A stretch of 64,000 nt of DNA from UBA6107 sp964459385 (GTDB taxonomy: Bacteria; Chloroflexota; Anaerolineae; Anaerolineales; Anaerolineaceae), in contig CAYWLG010000013.1 in assembly GCA_964459385.1 (NCBI GenBank), positions 1-64,000 on the forward strand, read 5' to 3'. Positions 25,091-32,647 of the stretch are shown here, one piece after another. Positions within the stretch are counted from its first letter, which is position 1; the number at the start of each line of letters is the position of its first letter. The notes beneath the pieces were generated by a model that saw only the letters and a list, made by a program, of their open reading frames with translations, did no database searches and was not told the origin of the DNA. The position numbers and the translations under genes were made by a program.

Positions 25091-25119
25091 TGGTTTGGTG
25101 CGTCGGGGACGCACCCTAC
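25091..25119. repeat. Half REPIN, copy E
   Basis: Only the right half is present: TGGTTTGGTGCGTCGGGGAC then GCACCCTAC. It sits between the HIT gene and the stop of the next lipoprotein gene. Confidence 0.8.
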
Positions 25120-25121
25120 CC

Positions 25122-25805
25122 TCACTTTGCAGCGAGCAGATACCACTGCTGATTTTTGCCGCCGTGCGAGAAGGCGAGGGTGATGATCTTTTCGCCCGCC
25201 GTCGTGGAATCATCGGGCAGGTCAAGAAAGCGCCCGCTGGCCGATTGCAGCCACACCGAGCCGGGGGTGAAGCAAGCCCAGGCGCTGCTGAGTTCGCAGG
25301 CCATTGTGCTCCAAAGCTGAGCTGCGCTGCCGTCGCAAGGAGCCACCTGCAGCAGCGTGCCTTCACCGCTGGCCGCACCGCCCGCAGCATCCAGGCAGTG
25401 CTGTCCATCGGCGGTTTGCAGTGAGAAGGAACCATCCGACTGTGCCACCATTGTCCAGAGCTGTTCCGGAGCCCCACTGTAAGGCTGCTGCTCCACGTTC
25501 GCGCCGCTGACGGTGAGCACCTGCTGGCTGACCACCGATTGGATCAGGTAAGCCGCTCCGGCCTGAGCCTGAACCACCGGGGTCACCTGCGCCATATCCA
25601 GCGTGGGTAGCGGCGTGGGAGCCAGCGTTGCCGTGGCGGGCACTTCTGTGGCCGCAGCGGTCGTGGCAGTCGGCAGCTCGGTAGCGGACTGATCGGACGG
25701 GGCCGCGGCGTTTGCGGCGGGAGCCTCTGCGCTCGGGGCGGCGCATCCACTGATGAAGAGCGCGACCACGAGCGCGCAGACGAGGGTGTATTGGATCGTT
25801 TTCAT
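25122..25805 (-). CDS. Lipoprotein with ricin-type beta-trefoil domain
   Basis: This 227-residue protein has a signal peptide with lipobox FISGC (Cys about 21), then an Ala/Thr/Pro-rich linker (22-78). Residues 85-227 look like a ricin B-type lectin fold, with the repeats LWTMVAQSDGSFSLQTADGQ, QLWSTM and Q-Q-W-Y-L-L (the QxW pattern). It likely binds carbohydrate on the outer face of the membrane. AAGGAGA precedes the ATG. Its stop abuts half-REPIN E. Confidence 0.8.
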   Translation of the reverse strand: MKTIQYTLVCALVVALFISGCAAPSAEAPAANAAAPSDQSATELPTATTAAATEVPATATLAPTPLPTLDMAQVTPVVQAQAGAAYLIQSVVSQQVLTVSGANVEQQPYSGAPEQLWTMVAQSDGSFSLQTADGQHCLDAAGGAASGEGTLLQVAPCDGSAAQLWSTMACELSSAWACFTPGSVWLQSASGRFLDLPDDSTTAGEKIITLAFSHGGKNQQWYLLAAK

Positions 25806-25930
25806 GGCATCTCCTTCAATTGCATCTCGCTACCAACAATTATACAAAGGTTCGTCTGCGCTGTGCATAAAATCGTCCTATATCCTCCTCTCCTTTTGAT
25901 GAATGTACCGTTTGCCGGGATGCTGCGGAT

Positions 25931-26563
25931 TTAGAAGCCCAGGTCTTCACCAATGAGGATCACCTTGAGGCGACCGGCAAACACCGACATGCGCGTGACC
26001 AGCATCTGACTGTAGGCCTGTTCGGCCGCTTGCATCAATTCATCATAAGAGGCGTAGGTTTGCTTGAAGAGCAGCAGCGTTTGCGGCGCCGCCCAGGTTT
26101 TGGCGCGCAAAGTGGCCGTTTCGAGGTTGGGCGACACCTTTTTGATGCCCGCCAGCACGATGACATGTTTCGGCCCAAAGCTGAGCGCAGCGGCGCGGTT
26201 GCCGATGCCATCCAGGTTGACGATCTCCCCATTGACGGTGAGGGCATTGGCACCCATCAGGTAATAGTCTGCCGCCAGCGCTTCGTGCGCCATTTTCTCT
26301 TTGGCCTGGCCACCCTGTGCATCATCGGGGTCAAGAAAGGCATAGCCCGCCTCTTTGAGCGCCGCCTGCACACCGATCTCGCGCAGGGTGGCCGACCCAC
26401 CGCATGAAACCAGACTGCCGGCCGGGATGCTCTGGCGCAGTTCCGTCAGCACGTCGGCTTTGTGTTCGCAGTAGCACGCTTCGATGTTGTGCTTGCCAAA
26501 CTCCTCAGACAGTTTTTGGGCCAGCAGGCGGTGAAAGATCTCTTTCGGGCTTTGTGTATCCAT
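25931..26563 (-). CDS. LUD-domain protein (LutC/YkgG-like, DUF162)
   Basis: This 210-residue protein keeps LUD-domain motifs: VSCGGSATLREIG, AADYYLMGANALTVNGEIVN, L-D-G-I-G-N-R and FGPKHVIVLAGIKKV. Family members take part in L-lactate utilisation (LutB/LutC) or are of unknown role. No lutA or lutB is adjacent, so the lactate link is weak. The ATG at 26563 has GGGATTC about ten bases before. A C-terminal ~40-residue extension includes basic and aromatic residues. Monocistronic by context. Confidence 0.85.
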   Translation of the reverse strand: MDTQSPKEIFHRLLAQKLSEEFGKHNIEACYCEHKADVLTELRQSIPAGSLVSCGGSATLREIGVQAALKEAGYAFLDPDDAQGGQAKEKMAHEALAADYYLMGANALTVNGEIVNLDGIGNRAAALSFGPKHVIVLAGIKKVSPNLETATLRAKTWAAPQTLLLFKQTYASYDELMQAAEQAYSQMLVTRMSVFAGRLKVILIGEDLGF

Positions 26564-26664
26564 CGGTTATTGAATCCCTTCTTTTGTTTTTTGGCTGAAT
26601 GCAACGCTCTTCATTATAGAAAGTGGATCTAAAAAAGAAAGGGCTATCTTTTGCTTTTAGCGTT

Positions 26665-26673
26665 TGCTATAAT
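26665..26673 (+). promoter_or_regulatory. Extended -10 promoter of the SpoIIAA-like pair
   Basis: TGCTATAAT matches an extended -10. The ~115-base leader holds two hairpins: CCACCC/GGGTGG (26686-26702) and AGACTTTG/CAAAGTCT (26732-26758). Confidence 0.55.
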
Positions 26674-26796
26674 AAATGTAGGAAGCCACCCCTCGCGGGT
26701 GGTTGTTGTCTTAAAGGTGTGCAAGGCAAACAGACTTTGTAAATGCGCGGCAAAGTCTTAAAATAGAGGTAAGCGCGTTAGAAAATCTGAGGCGAA

Positions 26797-27174
26797 ATGG
26801 CAATCGAGGTTCGTTATAACGAGAAAGATCGGATCATCGAGGCCAAAATAAGCGGGGAATTTAACTGGCCAATGATGCAAGAGTTGGTATCTCAACTGGC
26901 AAACTGTGTCAACGAGAAAGATTGTCGGCTGATCCTGGTGGATGGACGAGAGCTGAAAATGGGGCTTTCCATATCCAATATCTATCTGACCCCCGACAAG
27001 GTGGAAAAGGCCTTCGGTCAGTTTGGGGTGAACGTACGTCAGTTGCGGCGGGCGATGGTGATCAAAGAGTTTGACCGAGATCTGCGCTTCATGGAGACGG
27101 TCAGCTTGAACCAGTCACAAACGCTGCGCTTGTTCGAAGATGAAGCAACAGCCAGAACCTGGTTGAAGGAATAA
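26797..27174 (+). CDS. SpoIIAA/STAS-like protein, first of a tandem pair
   Basis: This 125-residue soluble protein has the alternating strand/helix pattern of SpoIIAA-like (STAS/SEC14-related) domains: a two-stranded start (IEVRYNEKDRIIEAKISGEF), a helix with N-W-P-x-M, a strand R-L-I-L-V-D-G-R-E and a closing helix ending A-R-T-W-L-K-E. GAGG precedes the ATG. The next gene is a full-length paralogue (same length, same NWP, LTP and SLNQ...LRLF motifs). Likely a regulatory or binding module; partner unknown. Confidence 0.7.
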   Translation: MAIEVRYNEKDRIIEAKISGEFNWPMMQELVSQLANCVNEKDCRLILVDGRELKMGLSISNIYLTPDKVEKAFGQFGVNVRQLRRAMVIKEFDRDLRFMETVSLNQSQTLRLFEDEATARTWLKE

Positions 27175-27276
27175 TCGCTGCGGCAAGAGGGGGCTATTTA
27201 CACGTAGTCTGGCACTTGCAAAACGTTACTGAACCTTCTATGATAAAGATAGGTCTCTGTCGGATAGTGAGGGAAA

Positions 27277-27654
27277 ATGTCCATTCAGGTGACGTTTGAT
27301 GAAAAGGACCAGATCGTCGCAGCCAGTCTGGGCGGGGAATTCAATTGGCCGTCCATTGAAAAATGGGCGCCCCAAATCGCCGCTTGTATCATAGAAAATG
27401 ACTGCCACAAAGTGCTGCTGGATATGCGCGAAGTGAAATTGAATCTCTCTACCGTTTCGATCTACCTCACGCCCAAAAAATTAAGCGATGAACTCGAAAA
27501 ATTCGGCATCGATATCCGCCGCCTGCGCCGGGCTATTTTGGTAAAAGGGCCAAATAAAGACTTTCGTTTTATAGAAAACGTGAGCCTGAACCAATTTCAA
27601 ATGCTGCGTTTGTTTTCAAATGAGCAAAAAGCCAGGGAATGGTTGAAAGAATGA
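27277..27654 (+). CDS. SpoIIAA/STAS-like protein, second of a tandem pair
   Basis: This 125-residue paralogue of the preceding gene shares F-N-W-P near residue 23, I-Y-L-T-P near 65, R-R-L/Q-R-R-A near 85 and E-N-V-S-L-N-Q-F-Q near 105. AGGGAAA precedes the ATG. The two are about 100 bases apart and probably cotranscribed, arising by tandem duplication. The stop lies six bases from the convergent membrane-protein stop, leaving no room for a separate terminator. Confidence 0.7.
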   Translation: MSIQVTFDEKDQIVAASLGGEFNWPSIEKWAPQIAACIIENDCHKVLLDMREVKLNLSTVSIYLTPKKLSDELEKFGIDIRRLRRAILVKGPNKDFRFIENVSLNQFQMLRLFSNEQKAREWLKE

Positions 27655-27660
27655 CCCCCC

Positions 27661-28215
27661 TCAGTCCGCGGCCAGCGGACGACGCACGGCAAAACCCAAA
27701 ACAAGCTTGACCATAAACAGCGGTGCAAAGGCATAGAGCACCGGGCTCCCCTGCGGGAAGAAAAACGAAAGCAGGCAGCCCACGACCACCAGCAGTGCAG
27801 CCAGATTTTGCTGCAACTCACCGTCTTTGAGCGCGTTGACGGCAAAGGTCGCGGCCAGGGTATAAACCATCACAAAAAGGAAGAAGGGCCAGTCCGCCGG
27901 GAAGAGAGCCATGAGCACGGCCGGATGAAAAACGTGCAGCGCAATGAAGGGCAGACGCAGCTTGGCGTGCTCTTGATAGTAGCGGCTGGTAGAGGCCGAA
28001 AGGTTGGCCGTCACCCCGCCGCCCACATCCATAAAGATCAGAGAAGCGAGAGCCACCCGCCAGACGGCCGTCCCAGCCTGGATAAGCTGCCAGGCCACCA
28101 GCCCACCACTGAGCAGTGCCGTCAGGTAGACCAGCGGCAGCGTAGAAAGACGCGTGCATTCTCCGTGTAGCTCGTGCAGGAATTTTGGAACGGCGATTTC
28201 ATCAGTAAGTTTCAT
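27661..28215 (-). CDS. Integral membrane protein, unknown
   Basis: This 184-residue protein has about five or six hydrophobic helices spread over residues 28-175, with the motif GGGVTANLSASTSRYYQEHA in a loop near 60-80. The second and third helices contain P and F-rich stretches. The start at 28215 (MKLTDEIAV) is favoured because the frame upstream reads through AT-rich intergenic DNA; the ribosome site is weak. Convergent with the SpoIIAA-like pair. No function assigned. Confidence 0.65.
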   Translation of the reverse strand: MKLTDEIAVPKFLHELHGECTRLSTLPLVYLTALLSGGLVAWQLIQAGTAVWRVALASLIFMDVGGGVTANLSASTSRYYQEHAKLRLPFIALHVFHPAVLMALFPADWPFFLFVMVYTLAATFAVNALKDGELQQNLAALLVVVGCLLSFFFPQGSPVLYAFAPLFMVKLVLGFAVRRPLAAD

Positions 28216-28423
28216 GGGATTATTATGGCATAAAGCAGGAAAATGACTTTGAATAGTTTTAAGGAAGCTCATTATTCATCTATTGATTTAATAGATGCGC
28301 TGCCGACTATCAGTTCACGGAATGCCAACACCGACTATAAATCAAGTCTCTTTCAAGATCTGATTCTAAAATATGAAACTGAACGTTAATATCTTGGGCT
28401 TTTTGGAGCTTAAAACCCACTTC

Positions 28424-28609
28424 TCAATCACGGCGGCGTCGCTTTCGCGGTAGTGAAAAAACAACAAGCATAACTATCACAAGAGGCCCATATAAAAGCC
28501 AATATACTTGAAATACTTGCCCCATAATTGTGGGATAGAGTAAATAAACCACAACACCAAGCGCTACTAAAATCAATAAATTCCTAAGCAAATTTTTCAA
28601 AAATTGCAT
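28424..28609 (-). CDS. Very small two-helix membrane protein
   Basis: This 61-residue protein has two hydrophobic helices (about 8-26 and 33-52) and a strongly basic tail (PRKRRRRD). AGAGGTGG lies just before; ATG at 28609 is preferred over the overlapping GTG at 28612. It sits between a terminator hairpin and a gene-poor stretch. No family recognised. Confidence 0.55.
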   Translation of the reverse strand: MQFLKNLLRNLLILVALGVVVYLLYPTIMGQVFQVYWLLYGPLVIVMLVVFSLPRKRRRRD

Positions 28610-28650
28610 CACCCACCTCTTAAATGTTTTGATTATTATAACGAATTAAC

Positions 28651-28684
28651 AAAATGCCATGTTGGGAATTCAACACGGCATTTT
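28651..28684 (-). terminator. Terminator of the padR operon
   Basis: A 14-bp stem (AAAATGCC...TGTTG with its complement) contains one pair that is G-U on the minus strand and A-C on the plus strand, so it is built for minus-strand RNA. It lies 46 bases past the stop at 28730. Confidence 0.7.
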
Positions 28685-28729
28685 ACGAATTACCTCTCGA
28701 AAAGGTTGGGGGGGTGTTTTAGAAAACCT

Positions 28730-30040
28730 TTACCCTTCTTCGTATTTCAGCGCAGCAACGGGCTCCGGCGCGGACGCAGCCAGGGCCGCTTTGGCGCTGC
28801 CGTAGAGCACCGAGGCGAAGCCGATGCCGGCCGCGGCCACCAGTTCGGGGGCGACGGTGATATACCAATCCAGCCAGATGAAGCCGGTGAACTGGTAATT
28901 GAGCGTCATGAACACCCCCACACCCAGGCTCATGGCCGCCTGCAGGCCAACGCAGATCAGCAGGGTGATGAGGCTGGCCCTGCGCTGCGCCTTCGGGGCG
29001 GCAGAACGCACCACCCACACCGGCGCGGCGAAGGCGATCAGGAAGCGATAGACCAGCACGGTGATGCTGATGAGCAGCAGATAGCCGTTCACAACCGCAT
29101 CGGGCAGAGTGTTCCAAACATTGGCGAAACGCCCATAGAGCACGGCAGGCAGCAAGTACCCCATCATCAGCAGCATGGTCAGCCTGCCGTGACGTTCGGC
29201 AAAAAAGGCACCGAATAAGATCAACAGCAGCAGGCCGACGCTCTGATAAAGGATGCCAGGGCCGATATCGTAAAAGAAACGCCAACCCTCCATAGCATAG
29301 CCGGTCACCTTCCATTCCCAGTAATTTGCCAGCGGGTACGCCGCTGACAGCAAAACGTAAGCAGCCAGCCAGACCCAGGCGCTGCGCGGCAGCTTCCTAC
29401 GCCGGGCAAGCACGATGAGCAGCATGAGGATCGCAACCACCACGATTGCCGCGGCCGCAACGCGCACGATGTCAGAAGTGGGGGTGCCCCACTCGAGCCA
29501 GCCGAACCACTGCGGATGGGTGAGGGAGTACTGACCCGAATAGGCACGGTAAGCCACCTCCCACAGGGTATTGAAGAGCAGCCCCAGCGGCACCAGCCCC
29601 CAGATCGGGAACTTGCGCTGCCAGATCCACACCAGCAGCACGGGCAGAATGAAGAAATACCCCGCCCGGCGCGCCATCAGATAGAACCAGTCCTGCCCCG
29701 AAAGCTGGCCCAACTGGGCGATGAAAAAGACCAGGCCGGGCACCAGCACCAGGGCCACACCCTTCCAGGGCAGCGGCTTATTGGGCACTGCCTCAAACAG
29801 GCCGGCCGTCAAATGCGGCGAACTGAACTGTTCTTTGACGGCGCTGACGCCCAGGTCCCTCAGGGTGCGCAGCCACAGGGCAAAGACGCTCTTGCCGCCT
29901 GCCCCTTCGGCTTCGTGCAGTTGATCGCTGAACAACTGCTGCATCGAGGGGCCATATTCTTCGCGGTGTTCCTGCGGGAACAGGTAGAGCAAACGGGCGT
30001 AAACACGCCGCGATAAGGTTAACTTTTTAGTAGATTGCAT
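28730..30040 (-). CDS. Multi-helix membrane protein, permease-prefix-like N-terminus, PadR partner
   Basis: In this 436-residue protein residues 1-70 are soluble (RLLYLFPQEHREEYGPSMQQ and following), resembling the prefix domain found before permeases controlled by PadR regulators. Residues 95-425 hold about ten hydrophobic helices. GGGGGAG lies before the ATG at 30040; an upstream open frame overlaps padR out of frame and is not used. The start is 13 bases after the padR stop, so the two are cotranscribed. Transport or envelope-stress function is inferred from context only. Confidence 0.75.
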   Translation of the reverse strand: MQSTKKLTLSRRVYARLLYLFPQEHREEYGPSMQQLFSDQLHEAEGAGGKSVFALWLRTLRDLGVSAVKEQFSSPHLTAGLFEAVPNKPLPWKGVALVLVPGLVFFIAQLGQLSGQDWFYLMARRAGYFFILPVLLVWIWQRKFPIWGLVPLGLLFNTLWEVAYRAYSGQYSLTHPQWFGWLEWGTPTSDIVRVAAAAIVVVAILMLLIVLARRRKLPRSAWVWLAAYVLLSAAYPLANYWEWKVTGYAMEGWRFFYDIGPGILYQSVGLLLLILFGAFFAERHGRLTMLLMMGYLLPAVLYGRFANVWNTLPDAVVNGYLLLISITVLVYRFLIAFAAPVWVVRSAAPKAQRRASLITLLICVGLQAAMSLGVGVFMTLNYQFTGFIWLDWYITVAPELVAAAGIGFASVLYGSAKAALAASAPEPVAALKYEEG

Positions 30041-30053
30041 CGCTCCCCCTCGC

Positions 30054-30404
30054 TCACTGGTAGGCCAGAATGTGTTTTTGGCGTGCCACGGCCACAGCCG
30101 CAGCCAGGCGCTCGCTCTCAGAGACGGCCACGCGCGCGCCCAGAGCGGTGAGACGGTAGTAGCGGCGGCGCTCATCGTCCATTTGAGGGTCGGGGCGCTC
30201 GTCGGCCTCTTCGATCAGGCCGGAGCCGAGCATGCGTTTGATGCAGCCGTAGAGCGTGCCCGGGCCCATCTTGAGCTGGCCCTGTGTCTGCGCCTCGACA
30301 TCTTTCATGATGCCGTAGCCGTGCTTTTCGCCATCGGTCAGCGCCAGCAGGATGTGGTACACCGCCGGCGTCAGGGGTTGGTAAGAGATCGTTTGATCGT
30401 TCAT
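30054..30404 (-). CDS. PadR-family transcriptional regulator
   Basis: This 116-residue winged-helix protein of the PadR type has LTPAVYHILLALTDGEKHGY, G-P-G-T-L-Y-G-C-I-K-R-M-L (recognition helix) and R-R-Y-Y-R-L-T-A-L-G (wing). PadR proteins usually repress their own operon and an adjacent membrane gene, and respond to a small ligand or stress. GAGG lies five to seven bases before the ATG at 30404; a GTG two codons upstream is less likely. Operator-like GATATAT repeats overlap its promoter. Confidence 0.92.
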   Translation of the reverse strand: MNDQTISYQPLTPAVYHILLALTDGEKHGYGIMKDVEAQTQGQLKMGPGTLYGCIKRMLGSGLIEEADERPDPQMDDERRRYYRLTALGARVAVSESERLAAAVAVARQKHILAYQ

Positions 30405-30431
30405 TGTCACCTCGCATTTTTAATCCGTTGC

Positions 30432-30479
30432 GGATATATCCGTTACAGATATATTAGCGCGATTGAGGAGGTGTGTCAA
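30432..30479 (-). promoter_or_regulatory. padR promoter with overlapping operator
   Basis: On the minus strand TTGACA (30479-30474), a 17-base spacer and TAATAT (30456-30451) form a near-consensus promoter. GGATATATCC, a perfect palindrome (30432-30441), and a second GATATAT (30448-30454) overlap the -10 and start region, as expected for autorepression. Confidence 0.75.
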
Positions 30480-30814
30480 GAGGGGAGTGGGGATATAAGA
30501 GAACATTCAATTATTTTGAGAAATGATCGGGGAGATTTTAGAGTTAGTACAATGGCGCCACTACAAGAATAAAGGGTTAGTTTTATTGAACCCTGGGCAG
30601 TCTTGACGAAAAAGAACAAACCAACACGATGGTTCCAGAAATAAAAAGTGACTTTTGCATGAATTCAAATTTTTGTCCAGATAATTCATAATGCAGATAA
30701 AAAAAGCGCCTAAATAAGGCGCTTTTTGAAGAGATTATAGCGATTGACTTTCCCTAACAACTAGGTCATTCAATCAAAATTTATGATCAAGCACGACAAA
30801 ACACATATCGGCCA
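30480..30814. other. Gap with terminator of the small-gene operon
   Basis: No gene is supported. At 30701-30727 the stem AAAAAGCGCC/GGCGCTTTTT with a 7-base loop forms a bidirectional terminator. On the minus strand it ends in a run of seven T and closes the operon that begins near 31690. Confidence 0.8.
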
Positions 30815-30985
30815 TTATTTATATTCGACTCGTAAGATTTGCTTTTTTCCTTTCTCTGTAACCACAAAGATATTTGTGGTCTTATTCAATTTCTTGAAAG
30901 ATTCAAAGAAAATAGTTAATACTAGTTGTAGGTAGGAACCAAGTGTGCTCATTTTATTGTTTGATCTTTTTTTAGCTGAAACCAT
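30815..30985 (-). CDS. Small protein A2, paralogue of the 31460..31633 product
   Basis: This 56-residue protein is basic at the N-terminus, with an amphipathic or hydrophobic middle (SYLQLVLTIFFESFKKLNKT) and a beta-like end (VVTEKGKKQILRVEYK). AGGAGG lies five bases before the ATG at 30985, the strongest ribosome site nearby; an upstream ATG at 31042 has none. It shares the pattern ES-x4-KTT-x3-V-x-T-x-G-x-K-x-I-x-VE-x-K with the product of 31460..31633. No known family. Last gene of the three-gene unit. Confidence 0.7.
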   Translation of the reverse strand: MVSAKKRSNNKMSTLGSYLQLVLTIFFESFKKLNKTTNIFVVTEKGKKQILRVEYK

Positions 30986-31186
30986 TTGAGCCTCCTGTCT
31001 AGCATCAGACAAATATGCTATGGACATGAAATTGCTCTTCATAATTAAACATATGATACAACAGAAAAATTAGAAAGTATTAAACCTTTCGTATTTGTAA
31101 GTCCACAAAGTGGGGGATTACTATCACTCCATATTTATTTGCCGACCTAGGAAGTAATTATGTAAGAATAATGTTGCCGTATCAAA

Positions 31187-31420
31187 TTACAGAGTCTGCC
31201 CACCCAGCAGGCCAACAATGGCCCCTATTCCTGTAATAAAAGAGGTTTTTAACAAGTCAATTACATCTGTCATACGGCTGGCAGGGTCATCAATTGGGAA
31301 ACAAATACTAAGAACTATGTCCCCAATGATAAATAAAACTGTCAAGACAACAACTGTAAAAAAAACCGCTTTGAACCTTGGGGATAAAGTTGCTGCTGGT
31401 TGTTCTTGTGATGGTGGCAT
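31187..31420 (-). CDS. Small two-helix membrane protein B, middle gene of the triplet
   Basis: This 77-residue protein has a polar N-terminus, helix one (about 17-39, FKAVFFTVVVLTVLFIIGDI), a short acidic loop with D-D-P, and helix two (about 59-76), ending TGIGAIVGLLGGQTL. The glycine-rich end could pack or oligomerise in the membrane. AAGGGG lies before the ATG. It lies between the two paralogous small genes. Function unknown. Confidence 0.7.
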   Translation of the reverse strand: MPPSQEQPAATLSPRFKAVFFTVVVLTVLFIIGDIVLSICFPIDDPASRMTDVIDLLKTSFITGIGAIVGLLGGQTL

Positions 31421-31459
31421 TTTGACCCCTTAGCATAAAAAGATGAAATAATTTACATA

Positions 31460-31633
31460 TTATTTCTTAATTTCAACGTGGATGACTTTGATCCCTTGAT
31501 CATTCGTTCTAACAGATACACTTGTCGTCTTCTTAAAATTCCTCATTGATTCCCAAGCAACTGTAGCTAAGAGTTTTGGAAAAGAGTACTCTATATCATT
31601 AACATTATTTTTAGTAGACCTCTGCGGCGCCAT
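31460..31633 (-). CDS. Small protein A1, first gene of the triplet
   Basis: This 57-residue protein starts MAPQRSTKNNVNDIEYSFPK and ends HVEIKK, with LLATVAWESMRNFKKTTSVS in the middle. It is homologous to the product of 30815..30985: same ES, KTT and VE-x-K positions. AGGTGG lies about ten bases before the ATG. A promoter at 31690-31717 heads this unit. The conserved pattern and good ribosome site make it a real gene despite its size. Function unknown. Confidence 0.68.
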   Translation of the reverse strand: MAPQRSTKNNVNDIEYSFPKLLATVAWESMRNFKKTTSVSVRTNDQGIKVIHVEIKK

Positions 31634-31689
31634 TTTCAATCACCCACCTTTCATTGAAGTTTAGTGAATTATACCTTGTTGTTAGTCAA

Positions 31690-31717
31690 ATTTTACCTAG
31701 GGCGATATTTTTGTCAA
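31690..31717 (-). promoter_or_regulatory. Promoter of the small-gene triplet
   Basis: On the minus strand TTGACA (31717-31712), a 16-base spacer and TAAAAT (31695-31690) lie about 57 bases before the first small gene. A TATAAT at 31673-31668 lies downstream and is a second, weaker option. Confidence 0.7.
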
Positions 31718-31782
31718 GTTGAAAAAGGGCAGTATTTCTATAACCAAAAGGCCCCCTGAACAAAAGTAATCAGTTTTAGTCA

Positions 31783-31911
31783 TAGGAAATGGTGCCTCCG
31801 TGACGCACCGTTTTACGCATTTTTCCCAAATGAGATTAGCACAACTACGTTTATCCCGACAAAATAATTCTACAATAATCCGCGTTTTGGTGCGTTTTCA
31901 ACGCACCCTAC
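31783..31911. repeat. MITE-like element, copy F (~128 bp)
   Basis: The left end is worn (TAGGAAATGGTGCCTCCGTG, then ACGCACC). The right end is TTTTGGTGCGTTTTCAACGC then ACCCTAC. The inner ACGTTTATCCCGAC and AATAATTCTACA match copy G. The ends are REPIN-like but the core is different and longer. Confidence 0.75.
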
Positions 31912-31932
31912 TGTTTGGGAGCTTATTTTGTT

Positions 31933-32334
31933 TTACTCCACGGGAACATTAAATGTGAAAGTGTAATTGGTCATTAACTCCTCTGGAAACGGCGTTACAT
32001 TTGACTCGTCATAACCAGAAGGTCCACACGGCCCAATAGTCCAATCTAGCACTATGTGTAAGGTCTTGTAGGTGTTTCCACTCAGAGCATAAACGTAAGT
32101 GACCTCGTTTGGGTCTTTATGGTTATTCGAGTATGACACAAACGTTTTCCCTACACCTTCCTCTGTGACGATATTTGGTTTACAAACAATATTACTGAAA
32201 GCGTCGGGATTATAAAAGAGATCAATCCCTGTGATAGACAGGATTAATTGCAGCTCATCTTTGGTGGCTGACGCGTTAACAAATTCCAACTTTATTTTTT
32301 CTCCCGCAGGAGAAAAATTTTGGACGACAGTAGT
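31933..32334 (-). pseudogene. 5'-truncated gene fragment ending in a repeat
   Basis: The readable frame gives about 130 residues (TTTVVQNFSPAGEKIKLEFV through NYTFTFNVPVE), apparently the C-terminal part of an extracellular beta-rich protein. Only a TTG at 32289 is available as a start, and it lies inside what looks like continuous coding sequence. Upstream the frame runs straight into MITE-like copy G, so the 5' part was lost or displaced. The other end lies next to copy F. No parent family was identified. Confidence 0.5.
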
Positions 32335-32463
32335 TGTAGGGTGCGTCCGTGACGCACCATTTTCGCAATTATCCCTAAATAAAATCAGTAAAAAGCACGT
32401 TTATCCCGACACAAATAATTCTACATTAATTCGTGTTTTGGTGCGTTTTCAACGCACCCTACA
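32335..32463. repeat. MITE-like element, copy G (~128 bp)
   Basis: It begins TGTAGGGTGCGTCCGTGACG and ends TTTTCAACGCACCCTACA: inverted termini matching the REPIN ends. The core (ACGTTTATCCCGAC, AATAATTCTACA) is shared with copy F. It encodes nothing, so it would move only in trans, perhaps by the RAYT. Confidence 0.8.
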
Positions 32464-32469
32464 ATATAT

Positions 32470-32502
32470 GCTGCGGGGCCACTCACATATACGGTTCGGG
32501 GG
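32470..32502. repeat. 33-bp dispersed repeat, copy 1
   Basis: GCTGCGGGGCCACTCACATA then TACGGTTCGGGGG. Copy 2 at 33579-33611 matches at most positions. No coding or known RNA meaning is seen. Confidence 0.5.
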
Positions 32503-32550
32503 TCCACACGGGACCAAGAAATCGTTGAGATATTCTCTGCCTGTGAAATA

Positions 32551-32581
32551 AAAAAGCCAGAGCTTTTTCAGGGCTCTGGCT
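32551..32581 (-). terminator. Terminator of the secreted-protein gene
   Basis: The stem AGCCAGAGC/GCTCTGGCT with a 9-base loop is followed on the minus strand by TTTTTATTT, about 67 bases past the stop at 32648. Confidence 0.75.
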
Positions 32582-32647
32582 CCAAATCGTTCTGAATCTT
32601 CAACTTCTCAGAATCAGCGAAAGAGGAGATCCTCCTGTTGTAAAAGA

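Noticed and set aside
22764..25119. CRISPR array
   Set aside because: The repeats are palindromic 63-bp units at irregular spacing with genes between them, not short repeats with equal spacers; no cas gene is present.
25055..25477. Upstream extension of the HIT gene
   Set aside because: It overlaps the lectin-like lipoprotein gene on the same strand in another frame and adds low-quality sequence before the conserved start.
30041..30175. Upstream extension of the PadR-partner membrane protein
   Set aside because: It overlaps padR out of frame; the ATG at 30040 has a strong ribosome site.
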